Positions 1-8,031 are shown, counted from the first letter of the stretch. The stretch: DNA of 23,753 nt from an uncultured Collinsella sp. (GCA_958415665.1 CATYZK010000032.1:1-23753); one strand, 5' to 3'. The notes: generated by a model from the sequence alone, not told the origin. Translations and numbers: made by a program.

Positions 1-1
1 C

Positions 2-1945
2 GGCTCCGCCCCGACGTTCACCAACACCTACGAGGCGCCCAAGGGCTCGCTCGCCTTCACCAAGAAGGTCGAGGGCGCGCCCGAGAGCGATGCGAGCAGG
101 AAGTTCAAGTTCCGCATCGACTGGGACTCCGCGTGCGAGAGCGAGGAATTCGCCCTCGCCGCCGGCGAGTCCAAGACCTGGGAGAACCTTGACCCCGGTC
201 TCGGCTACACCATCACCGAGCTCGACGTCCCCGCGGGCTATAAGGCAAGCGGCGCAGTGACAGGCTCGATCAAGGCGGACAAGCAATCCAAGGAGAGCAT
301 CACCAACGTCTACGCCGCAAAGCCGGAGGGCGCGTTCGTTGCCAGGGCGACCAAGACGCTCAAGGGCCGCAAGCTTAAGGATCGTGAGTTCACTTTCGAA
401 CTCGTGAAGGTTAAGTCCGACGGTTCCGACGGCAAGGTCGTCGCCAGCGCCGAGAACGATGCTGCGGGCAACGTGACGTTCCCCGGCGTGACCGTGACCT
501 CCGCAGGCGAGCACCGCTACCGCATCCGCGAGGCTAAGGGTAGCGAATCCGGTATCACTTACGATGCGGGCGAACACGACGTGATCGTCAAGGCCGCACC
601 GACCGATGACCCTTCCAAGCTCTCCTGTACCGTTAGCTATGCGGACGGTGGCATCCTCAACGCTTCTCCGAAGTTTGAGAACACCTACACGGCGCCCACG
701 GGCAGCTTCAAGGCGGGCGCCAAGAAGACCCTCGACGGCCGCGGCCTCAAGGCAGGCGAGTTCGAGTTCGAGCTGCTCAAGGTCAAGTCTGACGGATCCG
801 ACGGCAAGGTGGTCGCCACCGCGAAGAGCGATGCCGACGGCAAGGTCTCGTTCCCCGAGGTCGAGTTGAACGCCGCGGGCGAGTACCGTTACCGCATCCG
901 CGAGAAGGCCGGCTCCAAGCGCGGCGTCACCTATGACGCCTCGGCGTACGACCTGACGGTCACAGCCGTCGATAACGGCGACGGCAAACTGGAGTGCACC
1001 GTCTCCTACGACGGCGGCGAGGCCCCGACGTTCACCAACCGCTACGAGGCCAAGGGCTCATTCAGGGCCCAGGCGATCAAGAGGCTCGACGGCCGCGGCC
1101 TCAAGGACAAGGAGTTCTCCTTCGAGCTCATCGATAAGGACGGAAACGTTGTCGCGACCGCGAAGAACGGCGCTGACGGCAAGGTCGAGTTCCCCGAGGT
1201 CGAGCTGAACGCCGCGGGCACCTACGCCTACAGCATCCGCGAGGTTGCGGGCGACGACTCCGGTGTGGTCTACGACATCGCTGTCCGCAACCTGACGGTT
1301 ACGGCCACCGACAACGGCGACGGCACCCTCAAGTGCGAGGTCGCATACGAGGGCAGCGCTATGCCCGAGTTTGTCAACGTGCTCCGGACGCCCGGAATTT
1401 TTGTGGCACGCGCGCATAAGGTGCTCAACGGACGTGAGCTCAAGGCCGGCGAATTCACCTTCGAGCTCGTGGGGCTCGGTGATGACGGCTCCGAGGGCGA
1501 GGTACTCGCTACTGCTGAGAATGACGCCGCGGGCAACGTGGTGTTCCCGGCCGTGGAAGTCGCCTCTGCCGGTACGTATCGCTATCGCGTCCGTGAGAAG
1601 GCCGGGTCCGAGCCCGGCGTCATCTACGACACCGCGACGTACGATCTGACAGTCACGGCCGCCGACAACGGCGACGGCACGCTCACCTGCAGCATCGCCT
1701 ACGCGAATGAGTCGGAACCGCAGTTCGTGAACACGTACACGCCGCCGACCGTTCCGCCATCGAACCCGCCTGCCAACCCGCCATCGACCACGACGACCAC
1801 GCAGACGACGACTACGCACAAGCGGAAGCGCGGCACGATGCCTTCGATGGGCGACGATACATGGGCGCTCGCCTGCGGTATGGCGCTTGCGGGTTCCGTG
1901 ACCTGCGCGCTCGGCATTGTCTCCCGCCGTCGTAAGCGTCGGTAG
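2..1945 (+). CDS. Surface protein with tandem FctA/Spy0128-like pilin domains (5' end outside window)
   Basis: The open frame runs in from the left edge, so the N-terminus is missing; the GTG at 257 is internal. 647 residues are visible. They begin with the tail of one domain (ending FTNTY) and a distinct module at about residues 14-105. Four tandem domains of about 110-120 residues follow, each with a first-strand Lys (ATKTL, AKKTL, AIKRL, AHKVL), a Y-x-I/V-R-E motif and a closing F-x-N or FVN. This is the Lys/Glu/Asn set of intramolecular isopeptide bonds in Spy0128-like pilins (family knowledge). A Pro/Thr-rich wall-spanning stretch, MPSMGDD (613-619), a hydrophobic segment and an Arg/Lys tail form a C-terminal sorting signal. 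The motif departs from LPXTG at Leu and at Thr. The protein is probably a covalently anchored adhesin or pilus subunit. Its partner sortase is not in the window. Confidence 0.85.
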   Translation, partial: GSAPTFTNTYEAPKGSLAFTKKVEGAPESDASRKFKFRIDWDSACESEEFALAAGESKTWENLDPGLGYTITELDVPAGYKASGAVTGSIKADKQSKESITNVYAAKPEGAFVARATKTLKGRKLKDREFTFELVKVKSDGSDGKVVASAENDAAGNVTFPGVTVTSAGEHRYRIREAKGSESGITYDAGEHDVIVKAAPTDDPSKLSCTVSYADGGILNASPKFENTYTAPTGSFKAGAKKTLDGRGLKAGEFEFELLKVKSDGSDGKVVATAKSDADGKVSFPEVELNAAGEYRYRIREKAGSKRGVTYDASAYDLTVTAVDNGDGKLECTVSYDGGEAPTFTNRYEAKGSFRAQAIKRLDGRGLKDKEFSFELIDKDGNVVATAKNGADGKVEFPEVELNAAGTYAYSIREVAGDDSGVVYDIAVRNLTVTATDNGDGTLKCEVAYEGSAMPEFVNVLRTPGIFVARAHKVLNGRELKAGEFTFELVGLGDDGSEGEVLATAENDAAGNVVFPAVEVASAGTYRYRVREKAGSEPGVIYDTATYDLTVTAADNGDGTLTCSIAYANESEPQFVNTYTPPTVPPSNPPANPPSTTTTTQTTTTHKRKRGTMPSMGDDTWALACGMALAGSVTCALGIVSRRRKRR

Positions 1946-1952
1946 GATCTGA

Positions 1953-1992
1953 CCGGCGGGCAGCCATGCGAGTGCACACGGCTGCCCGCCGG
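1953..1992. terminator. Perfect 13-bp GC-rich hairpin after the surface-protein gene
   Basis: Arms CCGGCGGGCAGCC (1953-1965) and GGCTGCCCGCCGG (1980-1992) pair perfectly around a 14-nt loop. It starts 7 bases after the stop codon. It lacks a T-run of its own and sits just before a second, more typical terminator, so the two probably act in series. Confidence 0.6.
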
Positions 1993-2012
1993 CTAACCGG
2001 TTCAGTTACCAA

Positions 2013-2050
2013 AGAAAACCCGGTTCCGTTGCTGCGGAACCGGGTTTTCT
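2013..2050 (+). terminator. Rho-independent, probably bidirectional terminator
   Basis: A perfect 16-bp stem (2013-2028 with 2035-2050) encloses a 6-nt loop. AAAA at the base of the left arm and TTTT at the base of the right arm allow it to end transcription from either side. It serves the surface-protein gene and could also stop readthrough from the minus-strand genes. Confidence 0.8.
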
Positions 2051-2112
2051 ATTCCGTTTGTCTCATCACAAAGAGGTTTGTCTGCGAGGCTCTGTGCTTC
2101 GAACCGGCAAAC

Positions 2113-2169
2113 ATCTCGATCTGTAACATCTGGACGGTAAAAATGCCTCTAACTGTTACAGATTGAGAT
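2113..2169. repeat. Inverted-repeat hairpin element, copy 1
   Basis: The left arm ATCTCGATCTGTAACA (2113-2128) pairs with TGTTACAGATTGAGAT (2154-2169); the only non-Watson-Crick position is a G-T. The centre is 25 nt. The same arms recur exactly 80 bp downstream with a different central sequence of the same length. Confidence 0.8.
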
Positions 2170-2193
2170 TTTCGGTTTCGTTATCGTGGTTAA

Positions 2194-2248
2194 TCTCGAT
2201 CTGTAACATCTAGCCGAGTATTTGGGTTCTTACTGTTACAGATTGAGA
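2194..2248. repeat. Inverted-repeat hairpin element, copy 2
   Basis: The left arm TCTCGATCTGTAACA (2194-2208) pairs with TGTTACAGATTGAGA (2234-2248), with the same G-T position as copy 1. The arms can be extended outward through GGTT/AACC with two mismatches. The central 20 nt have no resemblance to copy 1, so stem sequence and spacing are conserved while the loop is not. Confidence 0.8.
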
Positions 2249-2280
2249 CAAACCGGCGGAACGACCTGGACAAGCCGGTC

Positions 2281-2321
2281 AAAACCACCACAAAGGTACC
2301 TGTCCCCTTTGCGGTGGTTTT
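2281..2321 (-). terminator. CTGTCCC-loop hairpin, likely terminator of the phosphoesterase gene
   Basis: A 16-bp stem (2281-2296 with 2306-2321) has one A-C mismatch when read on the plus strand. On the minus strand the mismatch becomes a G-U wobble, which favours function in the minus-strand transcript. It starts 7 bases beyond the stop of the minus-strand gene and ends in a T-run on that strand. The loop carries CCTGTCC, shared with four other hairpins in this window. Confidence 0.7.
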
Positions 2322-2327
2322 GGCTTG

Positions 2328-3038
2328 TTACCAGGGAGTCTTGCCGAATGAGGACTCGATGGCGTCGTGGCGTTTGAGTTCGCGGCGCATGGTTTGCGAA
2401 TTGAGCCAGGCTGCCTGCCAGCCGCGGATAGGGTAGCGCGTCTGGTCGAGCTCAAACTGCGTATAGCCGCAGGCGTTGATGATCGTCGTTCCACACACAT
2501 GCTGCCGCTCGCGCTGAAAATCGTAACCGTAGCTTTGGTGTACATGTCCATGCACCATGTAGTCGGCCCCCCAGGACTCAAGCGCTGTGTTAAAGCACTC
2601 AAACCCTCGATGCGGCAGATCGTCCAGATCACCCATACCGGCGGCGGGTGCATGGGTAAGCAGAATGTCGCACCCGCCGACCATCCTAACCTTACGCGAC
2701 AGCTTACGCATGCGCTTGGACATCTCGCGTTCGGTGTACATGTTGGCGCCGTCGCGATAACGCATGGACCCGCCAAGGCCCGCAATGCGAATCCCTCGGT
2801 ACGTGTACACGCTGTCTTCCACGCAGATACATCCGCCCGGTGCATGACGTGCGTAGCGGTCGTCGTGGTTGCCGCGAACGTAGATGAGCGGTTTGTTGAT
2901 GACCGTAACCAAAAACTCAAGATAGTCCGGGTCCAGGTCGCCTGCAGACAGAATCAGGTCGACACCCTCAAAGCGTTCCTTGCGAAAGCACTCCCAAAGG
3001 CATCGTTCTTCGGTATCTGCTATGGCAAGGATCTTCAT
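2328..3038 (-). CDS. Calcineurin-like metallophosphoesterase with a DxE variant motif
   Basis: The 236-residue cytoplasmic protein has the ordered metal-site motifs of the metallophosphoesterase superfamily: D8-T-E10, GD (33-34), GNHD (56-59), TH (H129) and GHVH (164-167). The usual first motif is D-x-H, so the metal-ligand His is replaced by Glu10. It probably hydrolyses a phosphomono- or phosphodiester; the substrate is unknown. Its ATG overlaps the stop of the upstream gene by four bases (ATGA), which implies translational coupling with the ParB-like/BMP fusion. From memory, similar proteins with SDTEE-type starts occur in Firmicutes next to BMP-type genes; this could not be checked here. 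Confidence 0.88.
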   Translation of the reverse strand: MKILAIADTEERCLWECFRKERFEGVDLILSAGDLDPDYLEFLVTVINKPLIYVRGNHDDRYARHAPGGCICVEDSVYTYRGIRIAGLGGSMRYRDGANMYTEREMSKRMRKLSRKVRMVGGCDILLTHAPAAGMGDLDDLPHRGFECFNTALESWGADYMVHGHVHQSYGYDFQRERQHVCGTTIINACGYTQFELDQTRYPIRGWQAAWLNSQTMRRELKRHDAIESSFGKTPW

Positions 3039-4951
3039 AGGGCGGTAACTCCCGGCTCATCGTCGAGCTGCGGAATGGTGCCTACCACGTTGTCCGCCAG
3101 CCAATTCATCTCGACAATCTGCGCGCTCGGCAGTGGGGGAAAGCCCTCGATCTGCACCACGCCGTCTTGGCTATGAAGCTCGCCGCCAAATGGATTGATG
3201 GAGCCCTCGACGATGCCATTGCGGAGCAGCTGCACCAGTTTGCGCGTCTGATAGGGCAGGCCCGGAGCGTAGCGAATGTCGATGACGCCCGAGCTCATGC
3301 CATACCAGTAGTTGACGGCGCGAACCTGGCTGTCGTCACTGGTCTCATCCCAGGTGCCATGCAGCAGGCTTCGCACGATAAGCTCGTAGTATCGGCCCCA
3401 GTTCCAGACCGGCATGGCGATGCCGGTGACTTTGCCATCGACCAGGCGATGGAGTCCGTAAGCCGTAGGGTCTACGAGCGACTTTGACATGTCAGCGCCG
3501 GTCATGACGCTCACGCCTTCGCGGCACATGGCCTCGGCAAGGCCTCCGGCGGGCACATCGCCCCAGGTCAGGATAATTTGCGCACGGGGGTCGAGCAGCG
3601 AGGCGCCAATCGCAAAGGCGTTGATCTCGCTGAGTGCGCCCGAGGCGAAGACCGACGCGTGGTAGCCGATACGGTGGTTGTCCGCCATACTGGCGGCAAG
3701 GGCGCCCAGGAGGAACTTGGCCTCGTACATCTTGCCAAAGTACGAACGGACGCTTTGGTGGGGAAGGCCGATAGAGCAGTTAAGGAACCGCACCTGGGGA
3801 TACTCAACGGCAGCTCTGAGCGTGTATTCCATCAGGCGGTGCGAGGTCGAGAAGATGACGTTAGCTCCATGTTTGACAGCCGTTTCCACGGCGGCGTAGA
3901 ACACGTCCGGATTGTGACAGTCCTCGAACGCCTCGGTGCGCACGATACCGCCAAAATGCTCATCGAGATACTGACGCCCTTGGTCGTGCAGGCTGTCCCA
4001 GCTCGACGTCGCACAGGGGAACTCATGGATAAAGGCGATGCGCAGGGGGTTGGCCGCCGAGTAGACGGTCTTGCCCATAAAGAAGTTGAGTACGCCGGAG
4101 GTGGACTTGGCGGGCGCCTCTTCCTCATCGACACTCGGTGCCTCGACAAGATCGACCTTCTCCTCATCACTTTTGCCGGCAATGACCAACTCGCGCCAAA
4201 TCTTGCACAGACGGTTTACGACGATGTCCGTCGGTGTGTCCAGCAGGCGGTCTTGGTTGTACACGTTGAGGTAGACGAGCATAGCGTCGGCGGGCGTAAT
4301 GTCCAGATGGTCGCCGCCGGCGCGCAGGTAGGCGCGCTTAAAGAGCAGGAAGGTATGGCGCAGGTAGTCGACCTTTTTCTGCGGCCATTTTTCGATAGGG
4401 TTCTGGCCGAGCATCTTGGCGAGCGTTTCGTAGCTTCCCTCACGCGAGAACTCGATCTCGTATAGGGGGCAGACGCGCCAAAACGCGCAGAACTCGCCAT
4501 AGAGGCGGCTTTCGACGGAATCCCATTTTCCGGGATAGAGGCGGGTGACCTTGGCCGAAACCGTCGGGGCGTCCAGGAATTTGAGGACACTGACGCGCTT
4601 GTTGCCCTCTTGGACGTAAAACCGATGCATGAACTCGGTGACGATGATGGGGTCGCGATAGCCCTCGGTCACCTGGATGTCGTAGAGGTTGGACCACTTG
4701 CGGGCGAACTCGGTGTTAAACGGCAGCAGGGGCATAAAGTTGCACGAAAAGGCAGACTGACGGCCCTTAGTAACCGTGCCGACGACCATTTCGAGCGGAA
4801 TATCCCTTAGGCCGACATTCTCTCGCTGACCTAAGGGGAGCTGGGCAACCAAGCTGTCGAGGTCCGTGAGGTACGGGTGCTCGCTTTGGCTGATGGCGCG
4901 ACGGCGTCCCTGCTCGCCGCGCTTGCGTGCTTGACGATAGGCCTCTTCCAT
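3035..4951 (-). CDS. Cytoplasmic ParB-like / BMP (PnrA-like) domain fusion protein
   Basis: The 638-residue protein has no signal peptide, lipobox or membrane segment. The N-terminal region (about 45-140) resembles a ParB/sulfiredoxin-like fold: a DIPLEMVVGTVTKGR strand-helix unit and the EGNKRVSVLK box (115-124). A helical region (about 150-260) and an acidic linker (262-280) follow. From about 302 to 600 it matches the Bmp/PnrA family, which normally are lipoproteins that deliver purine nucleosides to ABC importers; see RIAFIHEF and the YFGKMYEAKFLLGALAASM signature region. Without export it cannot be a conventional binding protein, so a ligand-sensing role is inferred. AAGGGAG precedes the ATG by 9 nt. 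It is translationally coupled to the phosphoesterase. Automated annotation would probably call it an ABC transporter substrate-binding protein, which would mislead. Confidence 0.82.
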   Translation of the reverse strand: MEEAYRQARKRGEQGRRRAISQSEHPYLTDLDSLVAQLPLGQRENVGLRDIPLEMVVGTVTKGRQSAFSCNFMPLLPFNTEFARKWSNLYDIQVTEGYRDPIIVTEFMHRFYVQEGNKRVSVLKFLDAPTVSAKVTRLYPGKWDSVESRLYGEFCAFWRVCPLYEIEFSREGSYETLAKMLGQNPIEKWPQKKVDYLRHTFLLFKRAYLRAGGDHLDITPADAMLVYLNVYNQDRLLDTPTDIVVNRLCKIWRELVIAGKSDEEKVDLVEAPSVDEEEAPAKSTSGVLNFFMGKTVYSAANPLRIAFIHEFPCATSSWDSLHDQGRQYLDEHFGGIVRTEAFEDCHNPDVFYAAVETAVKHGANVIFSTSHRLMEYTLRAAVEYPQVRFLNCSIGLPHQSVRSYFGKMYEAKFLLGALAASMADNHRIGYHASVFASGALSEINAFAIGASLLDPRAQIILTWGDVPAGGLAEAMCREGVSVMTGADMSKSLVDPTAYGLHRLVDGKVTGIAMPVWNWGRYYELIVRSLLHGTWDETSDDSQVRAVNYWYGMSSGVIDIRYAPGLPYQTRKLVQLLRNGIVEGSINPFGGELHSQDGVVQIEGFPPLPSAQIVEMNWLADNVVGTIPQLDDEPGVTAL

Positions 4952-5007
4952 GGTGTCTACTCCCTTAGTCGTTTAAACAACGATATGAACCATGGTACCA
5001 CGATGCG

Positions 5008-5045
5008 AAACCACCACAAAGGTGCCTGCCCCTTTGTGGTGGTTT
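5008..5045 (-). terminator. CTGYCCC-loop hairpin between mscS and the fusion gene
   Basis: A perfect 15-bp stem (5008-5022 with 5031-5045) has the 8-nt loop TGCCTGCC. The hairpin overlaps the last two bases of the mscS stop codon, so it is the natural 3' end of that transcript. It belongs to the same hairpin family as 2281-2321, with nearly the same arms. Confidence 0.75.
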
Positions 5046-5811
5046 AGGCGATGATGGGGGCGATGGCACGAATGCAGGCGTCGGCTGCCGTAAAAGTGGT
5101 GCTATCGTCGCTGACGATAAAGATTATTTTGCCCTTAATGCCAAAGTCGCCGATCTCGCTAAAGAGCACGTACGGCTCCTTGTCAAAGCCAGAGATGGGC
5201 GAGACGGCCGTTTTGGTTGCGCTCGTGAGCTCGTCTGCCAGCGCGTCAAGGGAAGCCCACTTAGACGTGTCCTTTACGGCAACGGGCACGGCCACGCGCC
5301 CAAAGGGCATCAGATGCACGAGCGTGTTCTTGGAGATGTTGGAGTTGGGCACAATGATGGTCTGCCCGCAGGCGTCCTCGATGGTCGTGTGGCGCCAGGT
5401 GATATCTTGGACCACGCCCGACACGCCGCCGACCTCGATATTGTCGCCGGGTTTGATAATGCCCATAAAGGTCACCTGCATACCGCCGATAAGGTTCGAC
5501 AGCGTGTCCTGAAAGCCGAGCGAGATGGCGATGCCGCCGACGCCAAGAGCAGCGACGAGGGCGTTTGCATTAATGCCAAAACAGTTGTCGAGGATAAAGC
5601 TGCCGCCGATCATCCAGATGACGGCGCGCGCGATGTTGATGAAGATGCTCGATGCTGGGAGCGGGTTATCATCGCGGTTAAGCAGGTGGTGCAGGGTCTT
5701 GGACGCGATTTTGGCGGCAACGGCGGTGCCGATGGCCAAGATACCGGCCCAGATGATGTTGTGGACCCATCGTTGTGCAAAGAAATGAAGAATTGGCTCA
5801 AACAATTCCAT
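5044..5811 (-). CDS. mscS: MscS-family mechanosensitive channel
   Basis: 255 residues from the ATG at 5811. An AGGAGG lies 9 nt upstream of it, and the longer frame from 5835 would place that site inside the coding region. The protein has hydrophobic segments at about 17-38 and 57-80, then the MscS pore helix at 84-112 (LVAALGVGGIAISLGFQDTL), rich in Gly and Ala as in the family. The beta domain follows, with PGDNIEVGGVSGVVQDITWR and the IIVPNSN motif. Its role is release of solutes on hypo-osmotic shock through the inner membrane. It is a single gene, with a terminator hairpin on each side. Confidence 0.93.
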   Translation of the reverse strand: MELFEPILHFFAQRWVHNIIWAGILAIGTAVAAKIASKTLHHLLNRDDNPLPASSIFINIARAVIWMIGGSFILDNCFGINANALVAALGVGGIAISLGFQDTLSNLIGGMQVTFMGIIKPGDNIEVGGVSGVVQDITWRHTTIEDACGQTIIVPNSNISKNTLVHLMPFGRVAVPVAVKDTSKWASLDALADELTSATKTAVSPISGFDKEPYVLFSEIGDFGIKGKIIFIVSDDSTTFTAADACIRAIAPIIA

Positions 5812-5854
5812 GTAGGGAAACCTCCTCATGATCATCCAACCATGATACCCACCA

Positions 5855-5888
5855 AGAAGCCCGTCCGATCAAATTCGGACGGGCTTCT
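5855..5888 (-). terminator. Terminator downstream of the 5'-nucleotidase gene
   Basis: A perfect 14-bp stem AGAAGCCCGTCCGA (5855-5868) pairs with 5875-5888 around the loop TCAAAT. It lies 52 bases past the minus-strand nucleotidase stop and before the mscS ribosome site. The T-run is weak, so it may be only partly effective. Confidence 0.65.
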
Positions 5889-5939
5889 GTGCTCGATATA
5901 AGGTTTACGCGGCGGGGCTGCAAGGCCCGGCGGTGTAGC

Positions 5940-7967
5940 TTAGCGTCGACGCTTCCAGATAATGCCGAGAATGATGATGACGATGCCGCCGATGAGGCAT
6001 GCGCCGATCACGGCTAGCGTGCGGTCTCCCGTTGCGGCGAGCTTGCCGGTCGTCTTCTTGGTGATGACCTTCGTGGTCGTCGCGTCCGTCTTAGGCGAGG
6101 GTTCAGGCGTCGGGGCCGGTGTGGGCGTGGGGTCCACGGCAGCGGAGCCAAAGCTGATGGTGCCCGCGAGCGAGGCCATCTTGCTCTCCCAGCCGTTCTG
6201 CCCAATTAGCGCCCTTAGCGCTGACTCGCAGGTACCCCACTCGGTGTGCTTGGTGGCGTTTGCGAAGGTGGGGAAGTCGGTCGTGTTGGTGATGATGTAG
6301 TTGTTGGTGGCGACGGTATAGGTCTTGGCGGGGTCGAGCGTGCTGCCATCCTTGGTGAGCGTGGCGCTCACGATGCGCTTGCCTTCGGGCTGCGTCCAGT
6401 CGATCGTTACGTTGATGCCGCCGAAGGAAAGGACGCTGCCGGAATCGTCGCGCCACTTGTACATGTCTTGCGCCTCCTGTTCGGTGTGGCCGGCCGCTAC
6501 GTAGGCTTGCTGAAGCTCGTAGCTGTGATTGCACTCGTCGCTGATCTGCAGCGAGTGCTCGAGCGCTGCCAGGAAGTCCGCACCGGTCATGGTCCAGGTC
6601 TCCACGGTGTTGCCGTAGGGCGAGATAGCGATGACGTTGCCGGCGGTCACATCGCCCGCAGCGATGCCGCCGCGGATGCCGCCCGCGTTCTCGATGGCAA
6701 GGTCCGCGCCCGTCAGGTCAAGATAGGAGCCGCAGATCACATGTCCGATGGTTTGGGCCTTGGTGGTGTCGCCCTCCTTGCTGGGGCGGAAATCGGTGGT
6801 GCGCACCATCTCCCAGCCGTGCGTGCCAGATGCGTTCTCGCCGTAGAAATAATTGGTAGAGCTCGTGCCGAGCACCTCGCTCGATGCGGCGCTAAAGGCA
6901 TCGTCGAGCGGCTTGATCTTGTTGTCGTGGACCTCATCAAGGATGCTCTGATAGGTGGAGCCCTTGTTGGGATCGGTCAAAAGAACGTTTACATCCTTGG
7001 CGGTATAGAGCTTCTCGTCGCTTTTGTCTGCGTATACCGCCACCGTGTCATCGTCGGTGCTTTCGGTGCCCTTGGTGTCGTACTCGTAGGGGACGGAAAG
7101 CAGTCCCACTTCGGCAAAGGCGCTGCCCGCCTCGACAACGTGGATTGTCTTGCCGTCGGCTCCCGTCACCTTCTCGTTAAGGTTGATGTGCTCATGGCCT
7201 GCGATAAGGGCATCGACGCCACGGAGCCGCGTGGCAAAGGTTTTGGCGTCGAGCGTGTGCGCGATACACACAACAACATCGCAGCCCTCCTTGCGCAGCT
7301 GCTCTGCCTCGGCATTGATGGCGTTCGCGGCACTCGAGAAGCTGGTGCCCGCGACCAGGTCCGCGCGCAGCGAGGAACCTAGCGACTCATCCATGGCTCC
7401 TACAACGCCGACCTTGATCTGGTAGGCGAACGTTGAGTGACTTTCACTGTCCTCCCAGGTGCGGTTGAGCGTCTTCGTGATGCTCGAGCTCCATACGCCG
7501 TTCGAGGACGTTGCATTCGCGCAAAGCATGGCGAAGGGCGTGCCGGTGGTGCTGGAGCCGGTCATGGTGCGAAGCTTGTCCGCGCCATAGCTCCAGTCGT
7601 GGTTGCCTGGCGTGGTCGCGTCGTAGCCGTCGGCGTAGAAGGTGTCCATGAGCTCGGCGATGCTCTTGCCCTCGCTCATGGTGGCGAAGGACTGTCCGTG
7701 GAAGGTGTCGCCCGCATCGAGCAGAAGATCGGGGGCGTTGCCCTGGGCGCTATAGAGAACCGCCAGTCCGTCAAAGCCGACGGTGCCGGTGCCCTTGCTT
7801 TCGTTGTAGCTGTACTTGTAGCTGCCGTGGATGTCGTTGGTGTGCATGACGGTCACGGTGCCGCCAATAGCGGCGGGCAGGTTCCCCGCGAAAGCGAGGC
7901 TTGGGATGCCTGCGAGCGCGCCGGCAAGCAGCGCGGCGGTTAACGCAAGCCGGGGGAGTCTTTTCAT
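5940..7967 (-). CDS. Secreted, wall-anchored 5'-nucleotidase (UshA-like)
   Basis: 675 residues. A signal peptide (1-27, ending AFA) is followed by the metallophosphatase domain with NDIHG (D45, H47), DAGDTFHG (84-91), GNHD (121-124), H237 and GHEH (257-260). The C-terminal 5'-nucleotidase domain is recognisable from NAGGIRGG, PYGNTVETW and the TYTVATNNYI segment. A Pro/Thr-rich stretch and LAATGD (643-648), a hydrophobic helix and a KRRR tail form a sortase signal. Such enzymes dephosphorylate extracellular nucleotides to nucleosides. The LAxTG motif is the type recognised by class E sortases in Actinobacteria (established for Streptomyces), rather than LPxTG. The ATG has an AAGGAA site 8 nt upstream. 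No nucleoside transporter adjoins it in this window. Confidence 0.92.
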   Translation of the reverse strand: MKRLPRLALTAALLAGALAGIPSLAFAGNLPAAIGGTVTVMHTNDIHGSYKYSYNESKGTGTVGFDGLAVLYSAQGNAPDLLLDAGDTFHGQSFATMSEGKSIAELMDTFYADGYDATTPGNHDWSYGADKLRTMTGSSTTGTPFAMLCANATSSNGVWSSSITKTLNRTWEDSESHSTFAYQIKVGVVGAMDESLGSSLRADLVAGTSFSSAANAINAEAEQLRKEGCDVVVCIAHTLDAKTFATRLRGVDALIAGHEHINLNEKVTGADGKTIHVVEAGSAFAEVGLLSVPYEYDTKGTESTDDDTVAVYADKSDEKLYTAKDVNVLLTDPNKGSTYQSILDEVHDNKIKPLDDAFSAASSEVLGTSSTNYFYGENASGTHGWEMVRTTDFRPSKEGDTTKAQTIGHVICGSYLDLTGADLAIENAGGIRGGIAAGDVTAGNVIAISPYGNTVETWTMTGADFLAALEHSLQISDECNHSYELQQAYVAAGHTEQEAQDMYKWRDDSGSVLSFGGINVTIDWTQPEGKRIVSATLTKDGSTLDPAKTYTVATNNYIITNTTDFPTFANATKHTEWGTCESALRALIGQNGWESKMASLAGTISFGSAAVDPTPTPAPTPEPSPKTDATTTKVITKKTTGKLAATGDRTLAVIGACLIGGIVIIILGIIWKRRR

Positions 7968-8031
7968 GGCAGTTTCCTTAGTCCTTAGCCAGAATGCCTG
8001 GTTGAATATCGGATTATCGACATAATATGCG

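Larger units (their letters stand above)
2056..2253. repeat. Possible MITE-like element of about 198 bp bounded by short inverted repeats
   Basis: GTTTGTCTC at 2056-2064 is matched by its reverse complement GAGACAAAC at 2245-2253. Between them lie two copies of a hairpin element at 2113-2169 and 2194-2248. There is no coding potential or RNA-gene signature. It sits between convergent genes. Its boundaries are inferred only from the 9-bp end repeat, so the extent is uncertain. Confidence 0.4.

Noticed and set aside
2113..2248. Two repeats with a different sequence between them, like the start of a CRISPR array
   Set aside because: Only two units exist, each unit is itself a long palindrome with a variable centre, and no cas gene is present.
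4985..5000. ACCATGGT palindrome upstream of the BMP fusion as a third feo-type operator
   Set aside because: Only the central eight bases resemble the feo palindromes; the flanking half-site bases do not match.
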